This document shows, piece after piece, positions 53,490 to 63,051 of a stretch of 64,000 nucleotides of DNA. The stretch's first letter is position 1, and each line of letters starts with the position of its first letter. The notes under the pieces were generated by a model, which made no database searches, had not been told where the DNA came from, and was given only the letters and a program-made list of their open reading frames with translations. This DNA comes from Sphingobacterium spiritivorum. Its GTDB lineage: Bacteria; Bacteroidota; Bacteroidia; Sphingobacteriales; Sphingobacteriaceae. A program made the translations under genes and the position numbers. The DNA is taken from assembly GCF_016724845.1 (NCBI RefSeq), contig NZ_CP068082.1, positions 248,001-312,000 of the forward strand. Reading direction: 5' to 3'.

Positions 53490-54026
53490 CTATTGCTGTC
53501 CCTGATCTGCGGATGGCAATGGTGGCGGCATGGACTCCTGAGACTGACTGGCTGCGAGCTTTCCACATATACGCCGGATTATTTCAGAGAAATACGGGTA
53601 ATAAATCGCTCCCCAGATCTGTGTACCACGGAAATGTACAGGCTGTTTATATTTTTTAAGATAGGCGACCGGAACTTCGAAAGCAGAGAAATGAGCACTG
53701 GGATCTGCCATGCAATAGGCAGCTCCGTCCTGCGTGATCTCATCTCCAACCAGAATCGCTATAGCGCCGACTCCGGACTGCAATCCCCGTGGCCAGCCTT
53801 TATTGTTATGAATAGCATAGTCATAGCAAGCCCTTGCAAAGGATCTCATCATGAGTTGCGTCATGGTGCCATTCACCTCTGCAATAAATACAAAAGTATT
53901 TAATTGTGTAGCCATCCAACGCCAGCGAAATCTCTTGACATATCCGATATGACAAGGAATGTTGCAGATGATTTCTTTAGCGAAATACATCTGCTCTTCC
54001 TTTAATATTTTTTCAGCATCTATCAT
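53490..54026 (-). CDS. Conserved hypothetical protein
   Basis: A 178-residue soluble protein with no signal peptide. It has a helical N-terminus (AEKILKEEQMYFAKEII), a central aromatic/Gly-rich region (WRWMATQLNTFVFIAEVNG, NKGWPRGLQSGVGAIAIL) and a Pro-rich end. The pattern is typical of a folded alpha/beta protein. I recognise no family. It stands between aspC and glgC; its stop is 73 bp from the glgC end on the same strand. Confidence 0.65.
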   Translation of the reverse strand: MIDAEKILKEEQMYFAKEIICNIPCHIGYVKRFRWRWMATQLNTFVFIAEVNGTMTQLMMRSFARACYDYAIHNNKGWPRGLQSGVGAIAILVGDEITQDGAAYCMADPSAHFSAFEVPVAYLKKYKQPVHFRGTQIWGAIYYPYFSEIIRRICGKLAASQSQESMPPPLPSADQGQQ

Positions 54027-54098
54027 AGGTAGTATTTAATTATAAATGTTTATGTATAAAAAAATTATGCTTACATCAGGATAATCTCCCCATTTACC

Positions 54099-55370
54099 TT
54101 ATCCTATTTGAAAACCGTGTGGAATTATTGCATTTTTCTTTACCACTACGATCCCGTCACGAATCGTATAAGTATCAAAATCCCCATCCGGTAAATGCGT
54201 ACCTCCTTTTATATAAACATCATTTCCTATCCTACAGTTTTTATCAAGAATAGCTTTTTCAATATGGCAGTTTTCGCCAACTCCTACAGGTGGTGGCGCC
54301 TGGGTGTTTGTCAGCTCAATAACCTCCGTCAGATGTTCATAATAATCACAACCCATCATATAGGTGGAATGTAATCTGGTTCCTTTTCCTATTCTGGAAC
54401 GTATGCCGATAACAGATTTCTCCAGACTTTCAGCTACTATTATACATCCGTCCGCTACAATACTATTGATCACAGTAGTCCCTGAAATCTTGGAAGGAGG
54501 CAACATCCGTGCTCTGGAAAAAATTGTGTTCTTGTCAAAGAGATTAAATAAAGGGATATCATCTGTCAATCCGATATTAGCTTCGAAGAAAGAATCAATT
54601 GTACCGATATCTGTCCAGTATCCGTCATATTGATAACTTAAAACATTTTTTTGTCCAATTGCGTCGGGAATAATTTCCTTACCAAAGTCCATTCCCGGAT
54701 TTTCATTCAGCAACTGATTTAGAATTCCTTTTGAAAACACATAAATACCCATAGAAGCCAGATAGTTACGTCCCTGTGCCTTCATATTATCACTTACTTC
54801 AGAAGTCCAGTTCGGAAGCAATTCAGTACTTGGTTTTTCAATAAAAGAAGTAATTTCATTCTGCTCATTTGCTTTCAGTATGCCAAAACCCGGAGCATCT
54901 TTTTTAGATACCGGAATGGTAGCAAGAGTAACCTCCCCTTTGTTTTGAATGTGAAAATCAATGAGCTCCGAAAAATCCATCTGGTAAAGCTGGTCTCCGG
55001 ATAGAATAAGTACATAATCGTAATCTACATTTTGCAAATACTTTCGCGATCGCCTTACGGCATCGGCAGTACCTTCGTACCAGCGATCACCTTCATTCGT
55101 TTGCTCTGCAGCCAGGATGTCTACAAAACCTTTGCTAAAGCCGCTAAAAATGTAAGTGTTCTTGATATGCTTATTCAGCGAAGCTGAATTAAACTGGGTC
55201 AATACGAATATCCGTATAAATCCAGAATTCAGACAGTTCGAAATAGGAATATCTACCAGGCGATATTTGCCGGCAATCGGAACAGCTGGTTTGGACCGCT
55301 CATCGGTCAGGGGATAAAGACGCGTACCACGTCCTCCGCCCAATACTATGGAAACGACTTTTGGCAACAT
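54099..55370 (-). CDS. glgC: Glucose-1-phosphate adenylyltransferase
   Basis: A 423-residue enzyme making ADP-glucose. Marks are LGGGRGTRLYPLT (nucleotide loop), SGDQLYQMDF, EKPSTE, YWTDIGTIDSF and a C-terminal left-handed beta-helix. Last gene of the glycogen operon, 3 bp after the glgA stop. Confidence 0.95.
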   Translation of the reverse strand: MLPKVVSIVLGGGRGTRLYPLTDERSKPAVPIAGKYRLVDIPISNCLNSGFIRIFVLTQFNSASLNKHIKNTYIFSGFSKGFVDILAAEQTNEGDRWYEGTADAVRRSRKYLQNVDYDYVLILSGDQLYQMDFSELIDFHIQNKGEVTLATIPVSKKDAPGFGILKANEQNEITSFIEKPSTELLPNWTSEVSDNMKAQGRNYLASMGIYVFSKGILNQLLNENPGMDFGKEIIPDAIGQKNVLSYQYDGYWTDIGTIDSFFEANIGLTDDIPLFNLFDKNTIFSRARMLPPSKISGTTVINSIVADGCIIVAESLEKSVIGIRSRIGKGTRLHSTYMMGCDYYEHLTEVIELTNTQAPPPVGVGENCHIEKAILDKNCRIGNDVYIKGGTHLPDGDFDTYTIRDGIVVVKKNAIIPHGFQIG

Positions 55371-55373
55371 AAT

Positions 55374-56795
55374 CTATTTATTTATCTGGTTATATAAATG
55401 AATGTATTTTTTAGCCGATGAGTCCCATGAAAAATCAAGGGACATTATTTTCTTCCTGTTCTTATCGAACCGGGCTTTGTCTTCCGCAAAAAGGATAGCA
55501 CGTTGTATGCCCTCTATTGCACTTTCTACTGTTGCCTCATCGAATGAAATACCATAACCGTTCTCAGCGGTAATATCAATGACAGTATCCTTGAGTCCGC
55601 CGATGGCCCTCACTACAGGTACAGTACCATACCGAAGTGAATATAACTGATTAAGTCCGCAAGGCTCAACACGCGATGGCATAAGCAACAAATCGGCCGA
55701 TGCATAGACCCAATGTGCAAGGGATTCATCATACCCGAAAAACGCGGCAAAACGTCCTTCATAATGACCTGTTAATCCCTCTAACGATGCTCTGATTTCC
55801 TGATCGCCGGAACCTAAAATAAATATACTTAATTTTTCGTTTTTAACCTCAAATAAATTAACAATAATTTCATTCAATAAATCTGCCCCTTTTTCAGTTG
55901 CAAATCTGCCTATAAAAACCAGCAAATGCACTTTCGGATCTAAGCCATAGGCTTTACAGAAAGCTTCTTTATTTGCCTTTTTCCCGGAGGTTACATTTTT
56001 AGCCTGAAAAGGAACTTTTACAGCAGGATCTGTTTGCGGATCCCAGATTTCGGTATCAATACCATTTACAATACCATAGCCTTTGCCCGATTCGTCTGCA
56101 AAGAGTGACTGCAATCCGTTGGCATCTGTATAGAGCTCCCGAAGATATCCCTCAGAAACAGTCGTAAATGCGGTACAGCATTTGACAGCTGCAGCCAACG
56201 GATTAATAAGTCCGTCCCAATCCAAAAGTCCCCATTTCCATGTATCAAAGGCTGGTAAAAGAATTCCTTTGCTCCAATTCATCCAACCCTGATATTGTCC
56301 GTTATGTACCGTAAGTACTGTTTTGACTTCCCGTAAACGCGCAAAATCATTACCCCACTGCATCAAAAACGGAATAAGGCCTACATGATGATCATGGCAG
56401 TGCACGACATCCGGAGTCTGATCTGATTGAATCAGCCAGTCCAGAAAAGCATGCTGAAATGCAATAAACTGTTCTCCTTCGTCTGCATATCCATATACTT
56501 CAGCACGGTCGAGATACCCCGGTATCCGAATCATATAGAGTTCATACCCCAACACCTGATCCTCTTCTTTCCAGACCTCGTAAGCTATCGTTGCAGATCC
56601 CATGGTAAACCTGCCTGTAGCAATCACAGCAAAAGTGTGTTGCAGAATAAAAGGTTTATCATACCAGGGCATTACTACTGAAGCATGGATACCTAACCGG
56701 TTCTGGTATTTGGGCAATGCTCCCACCACATCGGCCAGCCCTCCTACTTTAGCCACAGGATAGCACTCAACACTCAGGTGAATAACATTAATCAT
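55374..56795 (-). CDS. glgA: Glycogen synthase
   Basis: A 473-residue GT5 enzyme transferring glucose from ADP-glucose to glycogen. Marks are the N-terminal KVGGLADVVGALP (the KxGG loop with Val in place of the usual Thr), VHCHDHHVGLIP, IGRFATEKGADLL, and MPSRVEPCGLNQLYSLRYGTVP. It lies between glgB and glgC. Confidence 0.94.
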   Translation of the reverse strand: MINVIHLSVECYPVAKVGGLADVVGALPKYQNRLGIHASVVMPWYDKPFILQHTFAVIATGRFTMGSATIAYEVWKEEDQVLGYELYMIRIPGYLDRAEVYGYADEGEQFIAFQHAFLDWLIQSDQTPDVVHCHDHHVGLIPFLMQWGNDFARLREVKTVLTVHNGQYQGWMNWSKGILLPAFDTWKWGLLDWDGLINPLAAAVKCCTAFTTVSEGYLRELYTDANGLQSLFADESGKGYGIVNGIDTEIWDPQTDPAVKVPFQAKNVTSGKKANKEAFCKAYGLDPKVHLLVFIGRFATEKGADLLNEIIVNLFEVKNEKLSIFILGSGDQEIRASLEGLTGHYEGRFAAFFGYDESLAHWVYASADLLLMPSRVEPCGLNQLYSLRYGTVPVVRAIGGLKDTVIDITAENGYGISFDEATVESAIEGIQRAILFAEDKARFDKNRKKIMSLDFSWDSSAKKYIHLYNQINK

Positions 56796-56816
56796 AATCT
56801 TTAGAAATTAAAAAAA

Positions 56817-58781
56817 TCAAACAACCGGACTTCTTGAAGATAACATCTTCGCTGCGGGAACTTCTTTAGCCACAGATTTTCTTTTCAATGCCACTCCACA
56901 TAGAGGAGGAAGATCCAGCGTAATAGAATACAACTGTCCCATCCAGGAAAGATGCTCTGAGACTGTGGTATACACGGAAGCTCCGCTTCCAAAATATTTA
57001 AGGTCGTCCGAATTGAGAACAACTTCCCATTCTCCGGCCAACGGAACGCCTATCCGGAATGCAGGTCTTACGACTGGTGTCAGGTTCAGGACTACAAGGA
57101 TCTGATCTTCTTCTTCATATCCCTTACGGGTATATACAAAGACAGACTGATCTGCATCCCCTAGTTCTATCCAATGAAATCCGGAATGCTCAAAACTGCG
57201 CTGATATAAGGCTGAATGATTTTTGTAAAAGGCATTCAGATCTGCTACAAATGATTTCATCCCCTTGTGAGGAGCATAATCCAACAGATGCCAGTCCAGC
57301 GATTGCTCTACATTCCATTCCTGCGTCTGAGCAAACTCATCTCCCATAAACAGGAGCTTGGTACCACTGAATGTGAACATGTACAGATATAATGCACGCA
57401 GATTAGCAAATTTCTGCCATTCATCGCCCGGCATTTTATAGATCAGAGACTGCTTGCCGTGCACGACTTCATCATGTGAAAGTGGCAGCATAAAATTTTC
57501 ATGATATGCATACACTGTAGCAAATGTCATTTTATGATGATGATATTTCCGGTTTACAGGATCCTCTTTAAAATAGCTCAGGGTATCATGCATCCAGCCC
57601 ATCATCCATTTCATACCAAATCCCAGACCTCCCGTGTACGTAGGTCTGCTGACACCGGGCCAGGAGGTAGATTCTTCAGCAATGGTCTGTACATCAGGAA
57701 AATGACTGTACACAGCCTCATTAAATTCTTTCAGAAAATCTACTGCTTCCAGATTTTCCCGTCCTCCAAATTCATTCGGTATCCACTCTCCCTCTTCCCT
57801 CGAATAGTCAAGGTAAAGCATTGATGCTACAGCATCAACACGTATACCGTCAATATGAAACCGCTCGAGCCAGTAAATCACATTGCTGATCAGAAACGCC
57901 CGCACCTCATTTCGGCCGTAATTAAAAATGTGAGACTTCCAGTCCGGATGGAATCCTTTACGCGGATCTTCATGTTCATACAGATATGTTCCGTCAAAAC
58001 GATGCAATCCGTGACTATCTCCCGGGTAATGGGAAGGTACCCAGTCCATGATAACCCCGATTCCGTTTTTATGCAACTGTTCAATCAGGTACATCAGATC
58101 CTGCGAACTGCCGTATCTGGATGAAGCTGCATAATAACCGGTGATCTGATACCCCCAAGAAGGGTAATAAGGATGCTCCATCACAGGAAGAAATTCCACA
58201 TGGGTAAATCCTAATTCCGTAATATATGGAACCAGCTTATCAGCGATTTCTCTGTAATTCAGCAAACGTGCCGGATCTGCAGGGTCTCGCATCCAGGATC
58301 CCAAATGCATTTCATATACTGAAAAAGGCTGATTAAGTCCGTTGTTTACATATCGTTTCTGCATCCAGTCCTCGTCGTCCCATTCGTACCAGTTAGTCGA
58401 TACAACAGAAGCTGTACTTGGCGGTATTTCCCATTGTAAAGCATAGGGATCACCTTTTTCGAGGATTTCTCCGGAATTTGCTTCTATATGATATTTATAA
58501 ACCTCACCGTTTCCTATTTTGGGAATAAAACCTTCCCATATTCCGCTGCCGTCCCAACGAACAAATAAGCTGTGGCTATGCGGATTCCAGCCGTTAAAGT
58601 TTCCGATAACGGATACTTTACGAGCATTTGGCGCCCAGACAGAAAAATATACGCCCTCCACATGACTTACAGTAAGTACATGAGATCCGAATTTTTCATA
58701 AAGCTTATACAGCTTTCCTGCACGAAACAGGCTGACATCATAGTTCGTAAACAGCGAATAAACTTCTACCAGTTGGCTCAT
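56817..58781 (-). CDS. glgB: 1,4-alpha-glucan branching enzyme
   Basis: A 654-residue GH13 enzyme: N-terminal CBM48 (about 35-115), then a catalytic barrel with DGIRVDAVASMLYLDY (nucleophile Asp), TIAEEST (acid/base Glu) and LSHDEVVHGK, and a C-terminal beta domain. It makes the alpha-1,6 branches of glycogen. 18 bp from the GH31 gene. Confidence 0.95.
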   Translation of the reverse strand: MSQLVEVYSLFTNYDVSLFRAGKLYKLYEKFGSHVLTVSHVEGVYFSVWAPNARKVSVIGNFNGWNPHSHSLFVRWDGSGIWEGFIPKIGNGEVYKYHIEANSGEILEKGDPYALQWEIPPSTASVVSTNWYEWDDEDWMQKRYVNNGLNQPFSVYEMHLGSWMRDPADPARLLNYREIADKLVPYITELGFTHVEFLPVMEHPYYPSWGYQITGYYAASSRYGSSQDLMYLIEQLHKNGIGVIMDWVPSHYPGDSHGLHRFDGTYLYEHEDPRKGFHPDWKSHIFNYGRNEVRAFLISNVIYWLERFHIDGIRVDAVASMLYLDYSREEGEWIPNEFGGRENLEAVDFLKEFNEAVYSHFPDVQTIAEESTSWPGVSRPTYTGGLGFGMKWMMGWMHDTLSYFKEDPVNRKYHHHKMTFATVYAYHENFMLPLSHDEVVHGKQSLIYKMPGDEWQKFANLRALYLYMFTFSGTKLLFMGDEFAQTQEWNVEQSLDWHLLDYAPHKGMKSFVADLNAFYKNHSALYQRSFEHSGFHWIELGDADQSVFVYTRKGYEEEDQILVVLNLTPVVRPAFRIGVPLAGEWEVVLNSDDLKYFGSGASVYTTVSEHLSWMGQLYSITLDLPPLCGVALKRKSVAKEVPAAKMLSSRSPVV

Positions 58782-58798
58782 AATCAGTTTGGATTACA

Positions 58799-61255
58799 TT
58801 ATTGAATAATCAATTTTCTAAATTCTTTCTCAACGACTACAAAAAGACGGTTTTCATTGTCTCTTTGTATTTTGATCTCCAGTCCGTCCTGTACAACAGA
58901 TACAGGCTCCTGAGGTAATCCTATTAAATATATGTGAAAATCATCGAATCGTTCAGAGTGCAATCCTTCTACATGCTGTGTAATGGTCAACAAAGATTGG
59001 GTACCGTCTACAATGAAATGTTTTTCAGAATAAATATTCTGTTCGTAAGCGAAAGTGTCACCGTGATCGGCATAGATATAAGAATCTTCTTCTCCTGCTG
59101 TATAGTATACATTCAGTTGGAGATGTTCCAGTTTTTTCTCTCCTGTATACTGCATCACCGGATATTCGGGGATCACACTTCCTGCTTTTACAAATACCGG
59201 CATTTCATCAAGCGGGGTATCAATAGTATACTCCTGCCCCCCTTCAAAGCCAGTATTATCGAAATAATAATACCAGTTTCCTTCCGGCAGATAGATTATT
59301 TTGTTTTTCTGCCCAGGATTCAGAACCGGGGAAACCAGAATCTTATCCCCAAAAGCAAATTCTTCCTGGCGTTGCAGATTTTTAGGGATGTGCTGTTCCA
59401 ACATAGCTACTGGTCTCAGTATAGGTAGGCCGTACTTATGCTGTTCCCAAAACACAGAGTATATATAAGGCAATAGCTTATATCTCAATTCTATAAACTT
59501 CTTATTGATCTTTTCCCAGTCTTCACCGAAGCTCCAGGGTTCACGATCACGTGTATCTCCGGCCGAGTGTACCCGCATAAAAGGAGAAAACACACCAAAC
59601 TGCATCCAACGGGTATAGAGTTCGCCATCCGGCTCTCCTGTAAACCCACCGATATCTGTTCCGCAGAAAGATAGTCCCGATACGGACAGACGCTGCAATT
59701 GCAGTGTGCCTATCTTAAGGTGCTCCCAGGTCGCAATATTATCTCCGGTCCACACAGATGAATATCGCTGTGTACCTGAGTATGCCGCACGTGTGATCGT
59801 AAACGGACGTTTGTTTTGGTAAAGTTTTTTCAGACCGTCATATGTTGCACGCACCATCTGCATGCCATAGATATTATGTGCTTTGCGATGTGATCCGCGA
59901 TGTCCTTCGTAATAATGACGTACATCGTCCGGGAACGTACCTCTTCCGAATACTGCAGGCTCATTCATATCGTTCCAGAATCCGGCCACACCATCTTCTA
60001 CCAGACCTTTATAAAGTCCGCCCCACCATTCGCGTACAGCAGGGTTTGTAAAGTCAGGAAACTGACAACGTCCCGGCCACACAAAACCTTCCATAAAATA
60101 ATCATCCCCTCTGCGGCAAAAATACTTTTTCTCCTGTCCCTCCTTAAATACCCAATAGCTGTCGTCTACCTTGATACCCGGGTCAATCATCACGACGGTC
60201 TTAAAGCCATTAGAAGCCAGATCCGAGATCATTTTCTTTGGATTCGGAAAGTAATGTTTATTCCAGGTGAAACAACGATAACCATCCATATAGTCTATAT
60301 CCAGATAGATTGCATCACAGGGAATGTTTCGCTGTCTGAATTGTTTTGCAACTTCTCTGACCATATTTTCAGGATAATAACTCCATCGGCACTGGTGGTA
60401 GCCAATAGCCCAAAGTGGCGGCATATAATGTGTACCTGTAATACTATGGTACCGCTTTACTACGTCCATCATATGAGGACCGTGTATATAATAATATTGC
60501 AGCTCTCCTCCCTCAGACCAGAAACTGGTTCTTTCCTGATGCTCGGCTGCAAAATCAAAATAAGTCTTGAATGTGTTGTCGAAGAAAATACCATATGCAT
60601 CACCATCATTTACACCAATATAAAACGGAATCGTTTTATATAAGGGATCCTGATTAAAAGCATAGGAATACGTGTCCGAATTCCAGTTCTGTATGCGTCG
60701 ACCCCGCAGATTAAGGTTTGTAGCCTTGTCTCCGGCTCCGAAAAATACTTCCTGGTCAAAGGCATGTTTGGTACAATAGACATAGTAGCCTCCAAAATCT
60801 GCATTTTCCTCCCAGTGCATGGAAGTATAATCCGCATTGACGATTTTGCTGTTGTGATCTTCAAAAGAAATCAGAAAATCTTTCTTCTGAATCTTACACC
60901 GGACCATGTTTGTTTTGACGCAGTAAAAGTTATCGTCCTCTTCGATATCGAAAAGTGCCGAATGCTGATTGACATCTGTGATCGCGTACGAAAAATCTTC
61001 CAGAAAAGACCCCTTAGGCGCCAGTCTGACTCTAATGATCTCATCGCTGACAACTTTTATCTCCACTTTCGCACTACCGTCTGTAAAGATGTACCCGTCT
61101 TTTTGCTTCACATAAGATGTAGCTGTTCCGAGGTATTTTTTTTCAATATGCGGTAAATCTAAAACCGGATTATTAACATGATGAACATTTTCGTCCAGCG
61201 ATGTTTCCGTTGCAGGACTTACCTCCAGTTCTTGTGGTATTTGATCTTCTTCCAT
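58799..61255 (-). CDS. GH31 alpha-glucosidase
   Basis: An 818-residue GH31 enzyme: N-terminal beta-sandwich, barrel with FWNDMNEPAVFG (nucleophile Asp), RVHSAGDTRDREPW, and DIDYMDGYRCFTW, and a C-terminal sandwich. It has no signal peptide, so it should act on cytoplasmic glycans. First gene of the operon, so it may trim or recycle glycogen-derived oligosaccharides. Confidence 0.93.
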   Translation of the reverse strand: MEEDQIPQELEVSPATETSLDENVHHVNNPVLDLPHIEKKYLGTATSYVKQKDGYIFTDGSAKVEIKVVSDEIIRVRLAPKGSFLEDFSYAITDVNQHSALFDIEEDDNFYCVKTNMVRCKIQKKDFLISFEDHNSKIVNADYTSMHWEENADFGGYYVYCTKHAFDQEVFFGAGDKATNLNLRGRRIQNWNSDTYSYAFNQDPLYKTIPFYIGVNDGDAYGIFFDNTFKTYFDFAAEHQERTSFWSEGGELQYYYIHGPHMMDVVKRYHSITGTHYMPPLWAIGYHQCRWSYYPENMVREVAKQFRQRNIPCDAIYLDIDYMDGYRCFTWNKHYFPNPKKMISDLASNGFKTVVMIDPGIKVDDSYWVFKEGQEKKYFCRRGDDYFMEGFVWPGRCQFPDFTNPAVREWWGGLYKGLVEDGVAGFWNDMNEPAVFGRGTFPDDVRHYYEGHRGSHRKAHNIYGMQMVRATYDGLKKLYQNKRPFTITRAAYSGTQRYSSVWTGDNIATWEHLKIGTLQLQRLSVSGLSFCGTDIGGFTGEPDGELYTRWMQFGVFSPFMRVHSAGDTRDREPWSFGEDWEKINKKFIELRYKLLPYIYSVFWEQHKYGLPILRPVAMLEQHIPKNLQRQEEFAFGDKILVSPVLNPGQKNKIIYLPEGNWYYYFDNTGFEGGQEYTIDTPLDEMPVFVKAGSVIPEYPVMQYTGEKKLEHLQLNVYYTAGEEDSYIYADHGDTFAYEQNIYSEKHFIVDGTQSLLTITQHVEGLHSERFDDFHIYLIGLPQEPVSVVQDGLEIKIQRDNENRLFVVVEKEFRKLIIQ

Positions 61256-61379
61256 GTATGTGACAAACTATTATTAAAAATTGCTATAAAAAAATGCTGT
61301 TATTAAGATACGAGTAATTTTCTTAATAACAGCCACATTAACAATAAAATAATTTAACTCTGCACAATCGCTTCAGTCC

Positions 61380-62303
61380 TTAACGACCAAAGCTGTCGTA
61401 ATTATCTTCTGCATATTTTTCAAACTTTTTCAACAACTGGATATTATCCTTCTCCAGGGATGATAGTTGCGCTGAAACATCATTCGAAATGGGAACATAC
61501 CATTCTACCGGATCAAAAAACTGACGTACTCCCACTTTTGTAAATGCATATCCATGTCGGGCGAATATGGTATTCCGGATAATTTCCAGATCGAGTTTTT
61601 TGAGATTTTTCAATTTAGCTTCTGTTAGTTTTTCCTTCGAAGCATTAATCTTGTACACTACAGGTGAAGCGGCTCTGTATAGAGTAGCGACATACGAATA
61701 GGTGGTGTCTCCGTCTAATTCCGTAATCTTTTCTTCTTTTGAATTACGCCAATCGACCAGTTCCATCTCGTCCGGCAGCATCAGATTAGGATTGTAGGCA
61801 AATTGTTTTTTGAGCAACTTAAAATTTCTCTTCTTCACTTTTACCGAACTATCAAATGCTCTCCAGCTTCCGATAAGTGTATCTCCTTTTACTTTAAATT
61901 CAAATCTTCCGTCAGACTTTTTATCCCCCGGTTCATCCAGTATAAAAGAAATATTCCCTCCGTTATCTTCTATTTTCCCTATAACCGGACGCATATTACC
62001 TCTCACTATATTCTGCCCAAGTACAGTATCTGCTGTTATACGTTTAATAGTCAGGTTTATTTTGGGCAGATTATCCAATGACCGCAGTAACTCTTCATCC
62101 CCTGATATCTGAGCAAATACATCATCATCGATCACAAAATCTCCGACCCAATTACCATACAATTCTTTATATATTTCTTCTGCCATCTTCACACTGTCTT
62201 TACTTAATGAGGAAACGGCAGCATTATTCTGGTCCTTTTTCTTATCCTTACAGGATGCCATGACAAGCAATCCCATACAAGCGATCAACATTACTCTTTT
62301 CAT
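61380..62303 (-). CDS. Lipoprotein with YARHG domain
   Basis: A 307-residue lipoprotein (MASCKDKKK, lipidated cysteine near 18). A beta-rich middle (about 50-180) is followed by a YARHG-like domain (about 235-300) with IRNTIFARHGYAF and a WYVPISNDV segment. YARHG domains are extracellular and have no assigned activity. Stand-alone gene. Confidence 0.82.
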   Translation of the reverse strand: MKRVMLIACMGLLVMASCKDKKKDQNNAAVSSLSKDSVKMAEEIYKELYGNWVGDFVIDDDVFAQISGDEELLRSLDNLPKINLTIKRITADTVLGQNIVRGNMRPVIGKIEDNGGNISFILDEPGDKKSDGRFEFKVKGDTLIGSWRAFDSSVKVKKRNFKLLKKQFAYNPNLMLPDEMELVDWRNSKEEKITELDGDTTYSYVATLYRAASPVVYKINASKEKLTEAKLKNLKKLDLEIIRNTIFARHGYAFTKVGVRQFFDPVEWYVPISNDVSAQLSSLEKDNIQLLKKFEKYAEDNYDSFGR

Positions 62304-62357
62304 AATTATATTAGATTGAATTCATTTGTATTCAGGTAACCTATGCTACCTGATCTT

Positions 62358-62999
62358 TCATAATTTGTTAAATTTTCTATATATAAACCATTCAATAATC
62401 AATAAGTTTGGCACCCATCCCAGCCATGCGATAATCTGATAGACATCCATGGGATTAGGTTGAAAAAAATATACGATCACTACTTTCCAATACCGTAGTG
62501 TCAATGCCGAACAGGTGAGCGCAAAGCTCCTATACATAAATTTCTGATGGCTGCGAACGTTTCCCTTTCGGATTGTCAGCACGGCCATTAAAGTAAAGTA
62601 AAACCATAACAGTCCTAACAAAACAAATGCCACCTGTGCGGCAAGACCTCCGTTTGCATGCAAACCGATTAATAATCCGGAAGGAGCAGCGAGAAACAAA
62701 ATTACACCAACATACAGATAGCCTACCCTCCTGTGAATCCGGGGATAACGTAATAAAAGACGGGAATTAAACTGTGTAAAACCTGCAGGAAGGGCTAAGA
62801 TGGCAGTGCATACATGCGTATAAAAGATGTATTTATACCAGGAAACATGTTGAATTTCGGTTTGTTTGATTTGCAAAAAAGCAGCGTCAAGCTCAAAAAA
62901 ACGGTATCTCCAGGTGATTTCCGCCATCAGATAGCAGCTATAACCGAATATCAGCAGCCAAAACAACTGGATCGTGAGATTTTTAAAGGATGTTTCCAC
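62358..62999 (-). CDS. DUF2306-type membrane protein
   Basis: A 213-residue inner membrane protein with about six helices, including HVCTAILALPAGFTQF, HRRVGYLYVGVILFLAAPSG, HQKFMYRSFALTCSALTLRYW. The conserved histidines in helices 2, 3 and 5 suggest heme or metal binding. Function unknown. It starts 53 bp after the permease gene stop. Confidence 0.8.
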   Translation of the reverse strand: METSFKNLTIQLFWLLIFGYSCYLMAEITWRYRFFELDAAFLQIKQTEIQHVSWYKYIFYTHVCTAILALPAGFTQFNSRLLLRYPRIHRRVGYLYVGVILFLAAPSGLLIGLHANGGLAAQVAFVLLGLLWFYFTLMAVLTIRKGNVRSHQKFMYRSFALTCSALTLRYWKVVIVYFFQPNPMDVYQIIAWLGWVPNLLIIEWFIYRKFNKL

Positions 63000-63051
63000 G
63001 TCCTAAAAATAAGATTTTATCCAGTCAAAAATGAATCAGGTCATTATTTTA

